A model generated the notes under the pieces. The model worked only from the letters and a program-made list of their open reading frames with translations. It did no database searches and was not told the origin of the DNA. From NCBI GenBank assembly GCA_000739535.1, contig DF820466.1:466949-530948 (forward strand): a stretch of 64,000 nucleotides of DNA, given 5' to 3'. The DNA is from Candidatus Vecturithrix granuli (GTDB taxonomy: Bacteria; Moduliflexota; Moduliflexia; Moduliflexales; Moduliflexaceae). The translations under genes and the position numbers were made by a program. Every line of letters begins with the position of its first letter. Position 1 is the stretch's first letter. Positions 16,588 to 25,681 of this stretch are shown here, one piece after another.

Positions 16588-17567
16588 ATGGATGTTAAGC
16601 CTAAACTCTTTGAACAAGTTCGAGACCGTTTACGGGTGCTCCACAGGTCCTACCATACGGAGCGGCAATATCTGATCTGGATTCGAGCATACATCGTGTT
16701 CTGTAACCAACATGAGCCGGATAAAGCCAAATGGCGGCATCCGAAGGACTGTGGACGGCATGAGCTTGAAGCGTTCTTGACGCATCTGGCGGTTGACCAA
16801 CATGTATCAGCTTCTACCCAAAATCAAGCCCTGTGCGCGCTGGTTTTCCTCTACCGTGAAGTTCTCCAACAGCCTTTTGACCACCTGAATGCAATTCGGG
16901 CCAAAAAACCTGTTACGATGCCAGCCGTGTTTTCACGAGAAGAAGCGGTGGCGGTGATTGAACTCATTGACACTGATATGATGCAAACGATGGCGAAATT
17001 GCTGTATGGCTCCGGACTCCGGTTGATGGAATGCGTCCGGCTGCGGATCAAAGATGTGGATTTCCAACGCAAACAATTACTGGTGCGCAATGGCAAAGGC
17101 AGCAAGGATCGCTATACTATTCTGCTCGATAATGCAATCGAACCGTTACAGCGCCAAATTGCATACTCTACAGCCCTGCACGAGCAGGATATATTGCCCA
17201 GGGACATGGAACGGTCTATCTGCCGTATGCGCTGGCGGAAAAATATCCCAATGCCGCAACAGATGTGCGCTGGTTCTGGGTATTTCCATCCAGAAATCTG
17301 TCAGTTGATCCCCGTTCAGGCGTCAAACAACGGCATCATATCAGCCCCACTGCCTTGCAAAAGGCCGTGAGAAAAGCTATTCGCAAAGCCGGCGTTCCGA
17401 AACATGCCTTATGCCATACGTTCCGACATTCCTTTGCAACGCATCTGCTGGAATCCGGTAAATTTCAACTGCAAGAAGTTCAGGAACTCCTCGGACATCA
17501 GGATATTCAGACCACCCAACGCTATCTGCACGTGATGCAGAAGAAGGCGAATCCGTTAAACTGGTAA
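16588..17567 (+). pseudogene. intI: Integron integrase with a frameshift
   Basis: This tyrosine recombinase is split by a frame change at 17191-17195. The first part has the N-terminal core-binding domain and the catalytic Arg in Y-G-S-G-L-R-L-M-E. The second frame contains V-Y-L-P-Y-A-L-A and [15 protein letters not shown], the extra segment specific to IntI, then catalytic H-T-F-R-H, L-L-G-H and the nucleophile Tyr in T-T-Q-R-Y-L-H-V. A duplicated AT in GGATATATTGCC would explain the shift: without it the frame reads D-I-A-Q-G as in IntI. Promoter, start and both halves look otherwise intact, so the loss is recent, is an assembly error, or is bypassed by slippage. Confidence 0.88.
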
Positions 17568-17588
17568 CTGCGATGGTCAAAGGGGCGA

Positions 17589-17609
17589 CTCGTTTTGAAC
17601 GAGCTTTTT
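17589..17609 (+). terminator. Intrinsic terminator after the integrase gene
   Basis: CTCGTT (17589-17594) pairs with AACGAG (17598-17603) and is followed by five Ts, shortly after the integrase stop at 17567. Confidence 0.6.
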
Positions 17610-17672
17610 CGCGTGCGCGGCGTATCTCGCCATTCTGCCCGGATAATCGGGCTGAGAAGGTGCAGTATCTGC

Positions 17673-18590
17673 CTATTTGCTGCCAGCCCAGCGTTTCAGG
17701 CCGTCCCAGGTCCAGGTTACACCTGCGCCAAAGCCCCAATCCTCGCTATTTTCCAGCAGGCCGATGCGTCCGGAAAGCTTCCAGATTTGTTGATTCTTTC
17801 GAATAGAGAGATGGAACAGCGCGGAACGGCGTTCATTATCGTTGGTCCCTAATGTTTGTCCGGCAATTTCAGCGGTCGTCGTCACCCGGGCATTCCAGGG
17901 GAAAGAACAGGCGAAGGCGTAAGAGAGGAGATCATCCTGGCTGGCATGCTCAAAGGGATTGCCTAAAATTAAGAGTCCAACATTCGCGGTTGTGGTGATG
18001 AAAGCAATACGTTTGGCGAAAAGAGCGGAAAACGCGAAATCCGTTTCATCGGTGCCCACGCGATAGTCATTGCTGGCATTCGGCAGCTTGACGCCCACTT
18101 TCATGCCGATTCCAGGCAACCATTGACGCTCTTGCCAGAATTCGATCTTGGTAGAGAGATCCAGATCGCCGCTTTTCCACATTTCTCGAATCCGAAACAC
18201 CTCCTCTTCGACAAAGAGCTGTTCATAGGAAAGTTGAAATTCACTGCGTTTTCCCAGGCCAATGCGAAGACCCAATGTAGGCAGACTGAGCACATCGCGC
18301 CCGGAATCTTTTGAAAACGCTGAAAATGGAAAATTGGTATGACTGAGGTACTGAAGTCCGAAATCAAATTGGATGATTCCGGACTGGAGAACGGTTGGAG
18401 CCTCTGCCTGCAATGGCAGCCGATTCCAGGCATCTACTCCGGAAGAAACACAACACAGCGCAAATATGAAGAACACATAACAAATCCGTAGGTTGCTCAA
18501 AGCGAAAGTGTTTTCGTGTTTTCGTGTTTTCGTGTTTGCATCGTCGCAACCCAAACACTCAAACACCCAAACACTTAAACATTCAAACAT
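17673..18590 (-). CDS. Predicted outer-membrane beta-barrel protein
   Basis: The frame has 305 codons. After a hydrophobic segment (about 33-53) that looks like a signal peptide, the rest alternates polar and hydrophobic residues with Gly and aromatic girdles (I-Q-F-D-F-G-L-Q-Y-L, L-G-L-R-I-G-L-G) and ends in beta-strands, as in outer-membrane barrels. No exact family is recognised. The first about 30 codons are encoded by octanucleotide repeats, and the ATG lies at their upstream edge; no other good start or ribosome binding site is visible. The real start may therefore be a non-ATG codon near the signal peptide, or expression may depend on repeat number. Confidence 0.6.
   Translation of the reverse strand: MFECLSVWVFECLGCDDANTKTRKHENTFALSNLRICYVFFIFALCCVSSGVDAWNRLPLQAEAPTVLQSGIIQFDFGLQYLSHTNFPFSAFSKDSGRDVLSLPTLGLRIGLGKRSEFQLSYEQLFVEEEVFRIREMWKSGDLDLSTKIEFWQERQWLPGIGMKVGVKLPNASNDYRVGTDETDFAFSALFAKRIAFITTTANVGLLILGNPFEHASQDDLLSYAFACSFPWNARVTTTAEIAGQTLGTNDNERRSALFHLSIRKNQQIWKLSGRIGLLENSEDWGFGAGVTWTWDGLKRWAGSK
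18508..18590 (-). repeat. Two octanucleotide repeat tracts at the 5' end of the barrel gene
   Basis: TTTTCGTG is repeated three times at 18508-18537, and CCAAACAC-like 8-bp units are repeated five times at 18551-18590. Eight is not a multiple of three, so gain or loss of a unit would shift the frame from the ATG at 18590 into the barrel. Confidence 0.7.
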
Positions 18591-18595
18591 CGAAA

Positions 18596-20734
18596 CTATT
18601 GCTGACTTTTTTGCGCCTGTTCATCGCGTAACACAGCCTTGCGGCTGAGTTTAATTTTCCCGCGGTTATCAATCCCGATCACTTTGACCAGGATTTCATC
18701 CCCTTCTGCTAATTCATCGGTCACTTTCTTGACCCGATGTTCAGCAATTTCCGAAATGTGCAAGAGGCCATCAGTCCCTGGTAAAATTTCGACAAACGCG
18801 CCAAAATCAAGAATATTTTTCACCTTCCCCAGATAGATTTTGCCATCTTCGACTTCTGCAACGAGGTCTTCAACCATTTTGATGGCTTTACGGGCTGATT
18901 CCTGATCCGAAGAGGCAATACGCACGGTGCCGTCATCATCAATATCAATCTTGACGCCTGTTTCCTCGACAATCCCGCGAATCACCTTTCCCCCGGGGCC
19001 GATGACTGTGCGAATCTTCTCTTTATCAATCTGCATGGTAAAAATCCGGGGCGCATGAGGCGATAATTCAGTTCGAGGGCTGTTGAGCGCGTCCTGAATT
19101 TTCTTCAGAATAAACAGCCGACCCTCACGAGCTTGATCCAACGCTTTGGCAAAGGTTTCATGGGTAATGCCGCTGATTTTCAGATCCATCTGAATGGCGG
19201 TGATGCCCACTTCGGTGCCGGTCACCTTTAAATCCATGTCTCCGAGATGATCTTCCACTCCGGCAATATCAGACAGAATCGCGGTTTTTCCCCTTTCCGA
19301 GATTAAACCCATGGCAATGCCAGCCACCGGGCGGCGAATCGGCACACCAGCATCCATCAGCGATAACGTTGCACCGCACACACTTGCCATTGATGACGAC
19401 CCGTTTGATTCCAAAATATCCGATACCACGCGAATGGTATAGGGGAATGTCTCCGCATCCGGAATCACTTGCGCTAAAGAGCGTTCAGCCAAAAAGCCAT
19501 GCCCGATTTCACGTCGTCCGGGGCCGCGCAGCATTTTGGTTTCCCCCACAGAGAACGGCGGGAAGTTATAGTGCAGCATAAAACGTTTGGTGGTTTCCCC
19601 TTCAAGATTATCCAGACGTTGTTCATCAATAGACGTGCCTAATGTCGTCACAACTAAGGCTTGCGTTTCTCCGCGCGTAAAGACCGCCGAGCCATGCGTG
19701 CGTGGCAGCAGGCCAACCTGACATGTAATCGGGCGAATCTCGGTTAATCCCCGGCCATCAAGCCGTTTCCCTTTTTCCAGGATAGTGTTGCGCAAAATAT
19801 CCTTCTCTGTATCATGGATGACTTCAGCAATGGTTTTCGACATGTTTTCAAGGTCTTCTTTCTCGTCAGACACAGAAAATTCTTCCAACGCATCTTCGAA
19901 AATTTGATCCATGCTTTCCTGATACAGTTCTTTATTGATGCTCTCCCCTTGTTCATACAGATAATGATGAATGCGATCTCTGGCAAAGCTGCTGATTTTC
20001 GTATTCAATCCTTCATCTTTGATTTCAAGAGAGACTTCCTGTTTCTTGATCCCAAGGCGTTGTTGGAGTTCCTGCTGCATTGAGACGAGTTTCTGAATGT
20101 GCTGATGCCCAAAGGCCACAGCCTCAGTCAAGATCTGTTCCGACGCTTCCCTGGCTTCGCCTTCAATCATGACGACCGCATCATGAGTACCGGACATTAC
20201 GATATTTAATTCGCTCTCCTCGAGCTGCGCGTAAGATGGATTAATCACAAATTCTCCATTCACGCGCCCAACGCGCACGGCCCCAATCGGTTCTAAAAAC
20301 GGAATATCCGAAATGGTTAAGGCGGCCGAGGCCCCAATCATCCCCAAAATATCCGGGCTGTTCACCATGTCAACCGACAACACGGTGACAATAATCTGAA
20401 CTTCATTGGTGTATCCCTCGGGAAACAGCGGACGGATCGGACGGTCAATGAGCCGGGCGGTCAAGACTTCATGATCGCCTGGTTTCCCTTCACGTTTAAT
20501 AAATCCGCCCGGAATCTTTCCGGCCGCATACGCTTTTTCTCGATATTCCACCATCAGCGGGAAAAAATCGATCGATCGCGGAGCTTGCTTCGCCGCGACC
20601 GCTGTCACTAGCACCACGGTATCTTCACAGCGCACTAAAACTGCCCCATTCGCTTGTTTGGCAAGACTTCCGGTTTCCAGAGTCAATTGTTTGCCGCCAA
20701 TTTCAACACTAACTGTTTCTACACTTCGCTTCAT
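18596..20734 (-). CDS. pnp: Polyribonucleotide nucleotidyltransferase
   Basis: This 712-residue PNPase is a 3'-5' phosphorolytic exoribonuclease. It has two RNase PH-like cores (about 1-230 and 300-545) joined by a helical domain, then a KH domain (I-G-P-G-G-K-V-I-R-G-I near 565) and an S1 domain (about 622-692). The second core has the family signatures F-M-L-H-Y-N-F-P-P-F-S-V-G-E and G-D-M-D-L-K-V-T-G-T. Length and domain order are normal. The start at 20734 follows AAGGTAG. It lies downstream of rpsO, the usual gene order. Confidence 0.97.
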   Translation of the reverse strand: MKRSVETVSVEIGGKQLTLETGSLAKQANGAVLVRCEDTVVLVTAVAAKQAPRSIDFFPLMVEYREKAYAAGKIPGGFIKREGKPGDHEVLTARLIDRPIRPLFPEGYTNEVQIIVTVLSVDMVNSPDILGMIGASAALTISDIPFLEPIGAVRVGRVNGEFVINPSYAQLEESELNIVMSGTHDAVVMIEGEAREASEQILTEAVAFGHQHIQKLVSMQQELQQRLGIKKQEVSLEIKDEGLNTKISSFARDRIHHYLYEQGESINKELYQESMDQIFEDALEEFSVSDEKEDLENMSKTIAEVIHDTEKDILRNTILEKGKRLDGRGLTEIRPITCQVGLLPRTHGSAVFTRGETQALVVTTLGTSIDEQRLDNLEGETTKRFMLHYNFPPFSVGETKMLRGPGRREIGHGFLAERSLAQVIPDAETFPYTIRVVSDILESNGSSSMASVCGATLSLMDAGVPIRRPVAGIAMGLISERGKTAILSDIAGVEDHLGDMDLKVTGTEVGITAIQMDLKISGITHETFAKALDQAREGRLFILKKIQDALNSPRTELSPHAPRIFTMQIDKEKIRTVIGPGGKVIRGIVEETGVKIDIDDDGTVRIASSDQESARKAIKMVEDLVAEVEDGKIYLGKVKNILDFGAFVEILPGTDGLLHISEIAEHRVKKVTDELAEGDEILVKVIGIDNRGKIKLSRKAVLRDEQAQKSQQ

Positions 20735-20822
20735 ACTTCTACCTTGTTCATTCTGATACGAGCGGGAATATTGCCAATACAACTATTAAGGCCCGTATCC
20801 TTGAATGACGCCTAAAATTGCA

Positions 20823-20847
20823 GAAACCAGGCGATACACCTGGTTTC
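20823..20847 (-). terminator. Hairpin between rpsO and pnp
   Basis: GAAACCAGG (20823-20831) and CCTGGTTTC (20839-20847) form a 9-bp stem. The run of Ts follows on the plus strand, and the minus-strand tail is less U-rich. It sits where the rpsO attenuator/processing hairpin is found in other bacteria. Confidence 0.6.
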
Positions 20848-20870
20848 TTTTTTCATCTCGATTAAACTTC

Positions 20871-21140
20871 TTATTTGCGAAGGCCTAATTCATTGATAAG
20901 TTTTTGATAACGCTCGACATTTTTGCTCTTCAAATACTCAAGCAGACGACGGCGTTTTCCAACCATTTTGAGTAAACCTCGGCGAGAATGGTGATCTTTC
21001 TTATGGATTTTAAAATGTTCGGTTAACTGATTGATTCGTTCTGTTAAAAGGGCAATTTGAACTTCAGGAGACCCGGTATCATGTTCATGGATACGATGAT
21101 GTTCTATAATGCCGTGTTTCTGATCCTTCGTGACGGACAT
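20871..21140 (-). CDS. rpsO: 30S ribosomal protein S15
   Basis: This 89-residue protein contains the S15 signature [19 protein letters not shown] with the R-R-R-L-L-E-Y-L-K tail. It binds 16S rRNA in the platform of the small subunit. The length is exact for the family. It lies between truB and pnp. Confidence 0.98.
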   Translation of the reverse strand: MSVTKDQKHGIIEHHRIHEHDTGSPEVQIALLTERINQLTEHFKIHKKDHHSRRGLLKMVGKRRRLLEYLKSKNVERYQKLINELGLRK

Positions 21141-21297
21141 GCAAATATCCTCCCTCTTGTGCTCTGATAACAGTCAACAGGCCGCCTCCAGACGCCATGC
21201 ACCGTAGTCAGAGATTCACATACTACCAATATTCAACAAGTTATCGAGATACCAGACTTCAGCATACCTAAAATTGTAAAGAAAAAAATCACAGATT

Positions 21298-22281
21298 TCA
21301 GAGTTTTCTTTCGAGCACTTCCCGACATTCCCTATATTTACAGGCAAACTCAAAGGCATTTGCAAACACCCTGATGGGCTGTAATTGCATCTGTTTTTTC
21401 CCTTCAAGGTTCTCCTCGATCACTCTGGCCAAAGCGATCAATTCAGCATTCAGATGCTGCACGCGAACAATCTGGTTCTGCCCCTCGATTGGCTCAAACA
21501 AGGCAGCATACGTCTCCGGAACTGCCACGCGCCCTCCGTGTGCAAGCCTGCAAGATGCCGTTTCATCAAGTTCAATGGCCGGCAAAAAGGATAATGCCTG
21601 ATTTATTGGGATCAGACACCTTTCCCGGTCGTTAAGTTGAGTCAATTGCGCAAGTTGGTCAAGAGAAAATGCATCTTGCACAGAAAAATGTCCGATTCTG
21701 GTGCGCGTCAATGCAGTCAAATGAGCGCCGCATCCCAGCACTGCCCCTATATCGTGCGCTAACGTGCGAATATAGGTCCCTTTGGAACACACCACCCGAA
21801 AACGAAGAAAGGGCAACGCCTGCTCCAGGATCTCAAGCTCATAGATCATGACTTTCTGAGCAGCGCGTTCAACAATATTACCGGCCCGGGCAAGCTCATA
21901 CAAGTGCTGCCCTTCCAGCCGTTTGGCCGAATACATCGGCGGAATTTGGGAAATTTCCCCGGAAAAGCGAGCAAAGATCGTTGAGATGCTCTCTTGCGCC
22001 ATCAAAGGAATCTCGCGGCATTCCTTCACTCTTCCCGTGTAATCCTGGGTATCTGTCGTTTCCCCGAGCTTCATTTCCGCCACATATTCTTTGGGGTGCT
22101 CAACAAGTAACCGAACAATTTTGGTCGCTTCCCCCAGACAGACAAGCAGCAATCCGGTCGCAAAGGGATCAAGCGTTCCGGCATGACCCACTTTCCGGAT
22201 CTGAAATATTTTTCGCACCTGCCGCCCCACATCATGTGAGGTGATACCCGCAGGTTTATTGACTAAAAGAACTCCTTGCAT
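21298..22281 (-). CDS. truB: tRNA pseudouridine(55) synthase
   Basis: TruB makes pseudouridine 55 in the T-loop of tRNAs. The protein has 327 residues from the ATG at 22281, which begins M-Q-G-V-L-L-V-N-K-P. The catalytic motif G-H-A-G-T-L-D-P-F-A-T-G has Asp at 38. Y-S-A-K-R near 125 and C-S-K-G-T-Y-I-R-T-L-A are also typical. The C terminus is a PUA-like region. An upstream in-frame ATG at 22323 is possible, but the protein would be longer than usual at its N terminus. It heads the truB-rpsO-pnp group. Confidence 0.95.
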   Translation of the reverse strand: MQGVLLVNKPAGITSHDVGRQVRKIFQIRKVGHAGTLDPFATGLLLVCLGEATKIVRLLVEHPKEYVAEMKLGETTDTQDYTGRVKECREIPLMAQESISTIFARFSGEISQIPPMYSAKRLEGQHLYELARAGNIVERAAQKVMIYELEILEQALPFLRFRVVCSKGTYIRTLAHDIGAVLGCGAHLTALTRTRIGHFSVQDAFSLDQLAQLTQLNDRERCLIPINQALSFLPAIELDETASCRLAHGGRVAVPETYAALFEPIEGQNQIVRVQHLNAELIALARVIEENLEGKKQMQLQPIRVFANAFEFACKYRECREVLERKL

Positions 22282-22346
22282 CACGATGTTTCTTCTTTGA
22301 ATCCGTCCATCAGATACCTTCATCTGGTTTAGCAGCATTCCAGACG

Positions 22347-22375
22347 CAATAATTTCTTTCAGAAGGATTTGTCAA
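22347..22375 (-). promoter_or_regulatory. Promoter for truB
   Basis: TTGACA (22375-22370), a 17-bp spacer and TTATTG (22352-22347) read toward truB. On the plus strand, TTGACG (22425-22430) with 17 bp to CACAAT (22448-22453) could serve the divergent radical SAM gene. The remainder of the 330-bp gap shows nothing else. Confidence 0.55.
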
Positions 22376-22614
22376 GTAATAGTCAAGCAAGAACATCTTC
22401 TGAGAAAGAAAATCTATGAATAGCTTGACGGAATTCTCTGCTCTCGTCACAATCGTTCAATTTTAACACAAGGGTTTCCAGGAAGGAAAACAAACATTTT
22501 CATCCATGCGGTGTCTATAGGATCACATTTCTGGATACACATTCAAGAATTCATTGCAATACCAGTTTCTCCTATACCGACAGATACCAACAGGAATCAT
22601 AAAGGAAAGACGTT

Positions 22615-24363
22615 ATGAAAGTGATACTCATTTCGCCAGACTTGCAAACCACTTACTTTAAATTTACTCCCAAAGAAGTCAAATCGTTCTGGTTTGCGAA
22701 ACTGACGCTGCCGCACTTAGCGGCCCTCACGCCGGAAGATATCGAGGTGAAACTCGTTGATGAAGCAGTTGAGCCGATCAATTTTGATGAGCCTGCTGAT
22801 TTAGTTGGAATTACCGTCAATACCTATCTTGCTCCACGGGCGTATGAGATTTCAGCGGAATTTCGGAAACGAGGCGTGCCGGTGGTGCTTGGGGGCGTCC
22901 ATCCTTCATTATATCCAGAAGAAGCCATGCGTCATGCCGACGCCATTGCCATTGGAGAGGGGGAAAATATCTGGCCTCTTATCCTCAGAGATGCAGAAAA
23001 AGGGCGATTACAACCAATCTATCGCGTGAAAGAGTATCCGACCCTCGCTGGCCTTCCGCTTCCTCGCCGCGATTTGCTCAAACAGGATGCGTATTTGACC
23101 ACGAATACGGTTCAAACCACGCGGGGCTGCCCGTTTAATTGCGATTTTTGTTCGGTGACGGACTTTTTTGGACATACCTATCGCTGTCGTCCATTGCCAG
23201 AGGTGCTTGCGGAAATTGAAACCCTGAATCTGAACCGCCCGCTGGTGTTTGTGGATGACAATATCATCGGACGTCCTGATTATGCTTTGCAATTGTTTAC
23301 TGCCATTAAAGAATTTCATGTGCGTTGGGGCAGTCAGTGCAGCATTAACCTGGCCAATCAGCCGAAGGTCATGAAAGCCGCCAGAGAAAGCGGCTGCGTC
23401 GCCATGTTTATCGGCATTGAATCAATTTCGCAGCAGAATCTTGACGATGTGCACAAAGGCGTGAATCACGCCAGTAAATATGCCGAAGCTATCCAACGCA
23501 TTCATGATCACGGCATTGCGATTAATGCCGGTATGATTTTAGGCATGGATCATGACGACGAAAGCGTCTTTGAGCGCACGTTGGAATTTTTAGAAAAAAA
23601 TAGAATTGAATATGCCACTTTTCACATTCTGACCCCGGTGCCAGGAACGATCCTGTATGAACGCATGGAACGGGAAGGGCGCATTATTGACCGTGATTGG
23701 TCGAAATATAACGGCGGCTATACCGTGTTCAAACCCAAACTCATGTCGCCCGAAGCCCTGGAAGAAGGCTATTATTGGACCTATCAGCAATTTTATTCCC
23801 TGCGTTCAATCTGGAAACGGATTGCGGAGCCAGGAGTTGAAATGTTTTATAAACTCGCGCTCAATCTGGCCTATAAACGCATGATTCACCGTTTTCCCAA
23901 AGGTGAACTTCCGGAAATCGCAAAACTGCTGAAAACGCTGAATGGGGATGTTCATGCCATCCCTTCTGTCAATCGCCAGGGATTGATCCCCAGAACCATT
24001 GAAGTTACCCAGCAAACTATGCGCAGCATGGGTCAGAAAGTGGATCATTTTCTGACCATCAGAGTGCGCCAGCACCATGCGCTTCAGGCCCTGCTTGTGG
24101 ATTTAACCGGCGTGTTAACCGGCATTTCAGCCCGGCGGCTGCGGGAACGCATCACCTATGCCCTGGAACAGAAAAAATGGGACATCATTGTGAATTTTGA
24201 ACATGTGCAATTTGCGACTCTCCGCGGACTGAAAAGCTTTCTGCCGCCATACAACCGGCGTACAGATGTGACGATTACATGCTCGCACCTCCCGTCACAC
24301 TTCCGCCAATATATTGAACGATTTCATCAAGGGATTCAATTCATCGAAGCCGAAGAAGAATAG
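22615..24363 (+). CDS. B12-binding radical SAM protein with C-terminal STAS-like domain
   Basis: This is a 582-residue protein. Residues 1-140 form a cobalamin-binding-type Rossmann domain without the classical D-x-H-x-x-G base-off motif. The radical SAM cluster C172-P-F-N-C176-D-F-C179 follows TTRG, and the typical barrel continues to about 420 with F-I-G-I-E-S and N-A-G-M-I-L-G. The last about 110 residues (A-L-L-V-D-L-T-G-V-L-T-G-I-S and I-I-V-N-F-E-H-V-Q-F-A-T) look like a STAS domain, known from anti-sigma antagonists and sulfate transporters. That fusion is unusual. The substrate is unknown. It stands alone, with no operon partner. Confidence 0.85.
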   Translation: MKVILISPDLQTTYFKFTPKEVKSFWFAKLTLPHLAALTPEDIEVKLVDEAVEPINFDEPADLVGITVNTYLAPRAYEISAEFRKRGVPVVLGGVHPSLYPEEAMRHADAIAIGEGENIWPLILRDAEKGRLQPIYRVKEYPTLAGLPLPRRDLLKQDAYLTTNTVQTTRGCPFNCDFCSVTDFFGHTYRCRPLPEVLAEIETLNLNRPLVFVDDNIIGRPDYALQLFTAIKEFHVRWGSQCSINLANQPKVMKAARESGCVAMFIGIESISQQNLDDVHKGVNHASKYAEAIQRIHDHGIAINAGMILGMDHDDESVFERTLEFLEKNRIEYATFHILTPVPGTILYERMEREGRIIDRDWSKYNGGYTVFKPKLMSPEALEEGYYWTYQQFYSLRSIWKRIAEPGVEMFYKLALNLAYKRMIHRFPKGELPEIAKLLKTLNGDVHAIPSVNRQGLIPRTIEVTQQTMRSMGQKVDHFLTIRVRQHHALQALLVDLTGVLTGISARRLRERITYALEQKKWDIIVNFEHVQFATLRGLKSFLPPYNRRTDVTITCSHLPSHFRQYIERFHQGIQFIEAEEE

Positions 24364-24385
24364 GAGCACATTTGCCTGGAGTGCC

Positions 24386-24437
24386 CGGAGTGCAAAAGCT
24401 CTGCTTGTGCAGCGAAAGCAGAGCTTTCGCACTCCGG
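24386..24437. repeat. Palindromic repeat between convergent genes
   Basis: CGGAGTGCAAAAGCTCTGCTT pairs with its complement ending at 24437, forming a long hairpin of the GGAGTGC family. It lies between the ends of the radical SAM gene and the TPR lipoprotein gene and could terminate both. Confidence 0.65.
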
Positions 24438-24459
24438 AATGCGAATAATACGGCAGCAT

Positions 24460-24927
24460 CTATTCTTGCAACGCATCCAGCATCTTTTGCGTCCGTTCTT
24501 TATTATTCAACGCCTGCGGATGATTCGGATCCAGTGCGAGGATCGCATTCCATTCGCGCATAGCCTCTTGAAGTTGTTCTCTCCTGAAATATTCGGTGCC
24601 CTGCTTCAAATGCTGCTGAATCAATTCTTCACGCCGGGCCATTGCCTTTTTCAGGTATTGAGCCGCCTCCGCATTCTTCGGATCATTTTTTTTCGCTTTT
24701 TCAAAAGAGGCGATCGCCTTATTAACCTGATCGGCTTCCAATTCCTTTACCCCCTGACTGATAATTTTTGAAACATCCGGAGGTTTCGGTTTTGGGGTCT
24801 GCTGCGATGATGTGGGTTTAGGCCTGGGCTTTGATTTTTCCGGCTTGTTCAAACTGCAACTCACCGCCAGCGCGAGCATAATCAGAATGAGTATAAAATA
24901 CGCTGTGTGCCGGGAGAATTTTTTCAT
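24460..24927 (-). CDS. TPR-repeat lipoprotein
   Basis: This 155-residue lipoprotein has a signal sequence with lipobox L-A-V-S-C and lipidated Cys at 24. A Pro/Lys-rich linker follows (about 28-55), then two to three tetratricopeptide repeats with the Pro at position 32 (A-L-D-P-N-H-P-Q-A and K-N-D-P-K-N-A-E-A). TPR lipoproteins usually serve as protein-binding adaptors in the envelope. The ATG at 24927 follows AAAGGAGGAATTCG. Confidence 0.82.
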   Translation of the reverse strand: MKKFSRHTAYFILILIMLALAVSCSLNKPEKSKPRPKPTSSQQTPKPKPPDVSKIISQGVKELEADQVNKAIASFEKAKKNDPKNAEAAQYLKKAMARREELIQQHLKQGTEYFRREQLQEAMREWNAILALDPNHPQALNNKERTQKMLDALQE

Positions 24928-25009
24928 ACACGAATTCCTCCTTTTGGTAGAAATATAACGGATGAAAGAGAGAAAAAACGAATAATACCACCTTATATTC
25001 AATAGAGTG

Positions 25010-25681
25010 TCATGTCAAGAAATGAAAACATTCTCGCACTTCGTAAGTATCTGAGCAACGAGTTCGTAGTTCTGCCTTCAAGCAGAAGAACTCATTCGTC
25101 TCTCCGTGACAAAGAACCTTCGCTTGATGCGTACGGGGTGAGGAGGTATAAGCTACGAAAACGATCGAATATCAAAAAAATGGAAGGATAACATCTTTTA
25201 TAAAGAGAAATGACAGGATCTGGCAAGTTTTGTCAAGAGTGTATTGGCGGGTTTGACGAGAATCTAATTTTACATTAGCCGTATCGCAGAAAATTCCATT
25301 GACAAAACTGTAATTTTCTGAAATTCTTATCCAGAGATAACAATACTTCGGACAGTTTTTTGAAAATGCCCACATAACGGGTTGTTTCGGGAATGAGCGG
25401 AGCAATGTCCCGAAACCTGAACATGCCCTCTGTTTCGGGAATTTCGAAGACTCATTCCCGAAACAACTGAATTCCTATCCAAAGATAAGGGATATTATCG
25501 GAAATAAGGTTCGTAATGAACGCTTCAGCGTTTTTTAAATCTTTTCAGAAACGCTGAAGCGTTTACTACGAGCCGATAGTATGAATTTTTAGCGGCGTTG
25601 TTTCTGATCCTCCAACGCTATTACCTGTAAGGTCTGATGGGCGGCGCAGTCAAAGGATAGTTATACCATGAAGGAGTCTTT
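25010..25681. repeat. Intergenic region with stacked palindromes
   Basis: This gap of about 670 bp has no convincing gene. It contains three clear inverted repeats: GTTTCGGGA/TCCCGAAAC (25384-25416), TGTTTCGGGAAT/ATTCCCGAAACA (25431-25465) and AACGCTTCAGCGTTT/AAACGCTGAAGCGTT (25519-25563). The last has a relative near 47.4 kb, with the same GCTGAAGCG...ACTAC(G/A)AGCC tail. A further hairpin, with AGTTCT and AAGCAGAA arms, is near 25.06 kb. Confidence 0.6.

Noticed and set aside
18596-20734. Open frames on the plus strand opposite pnp, truB and the secreted-protein genes
   Set aside because: They have no ribosome binding sites or recognisable domains and mirror strong genes on the other strand.
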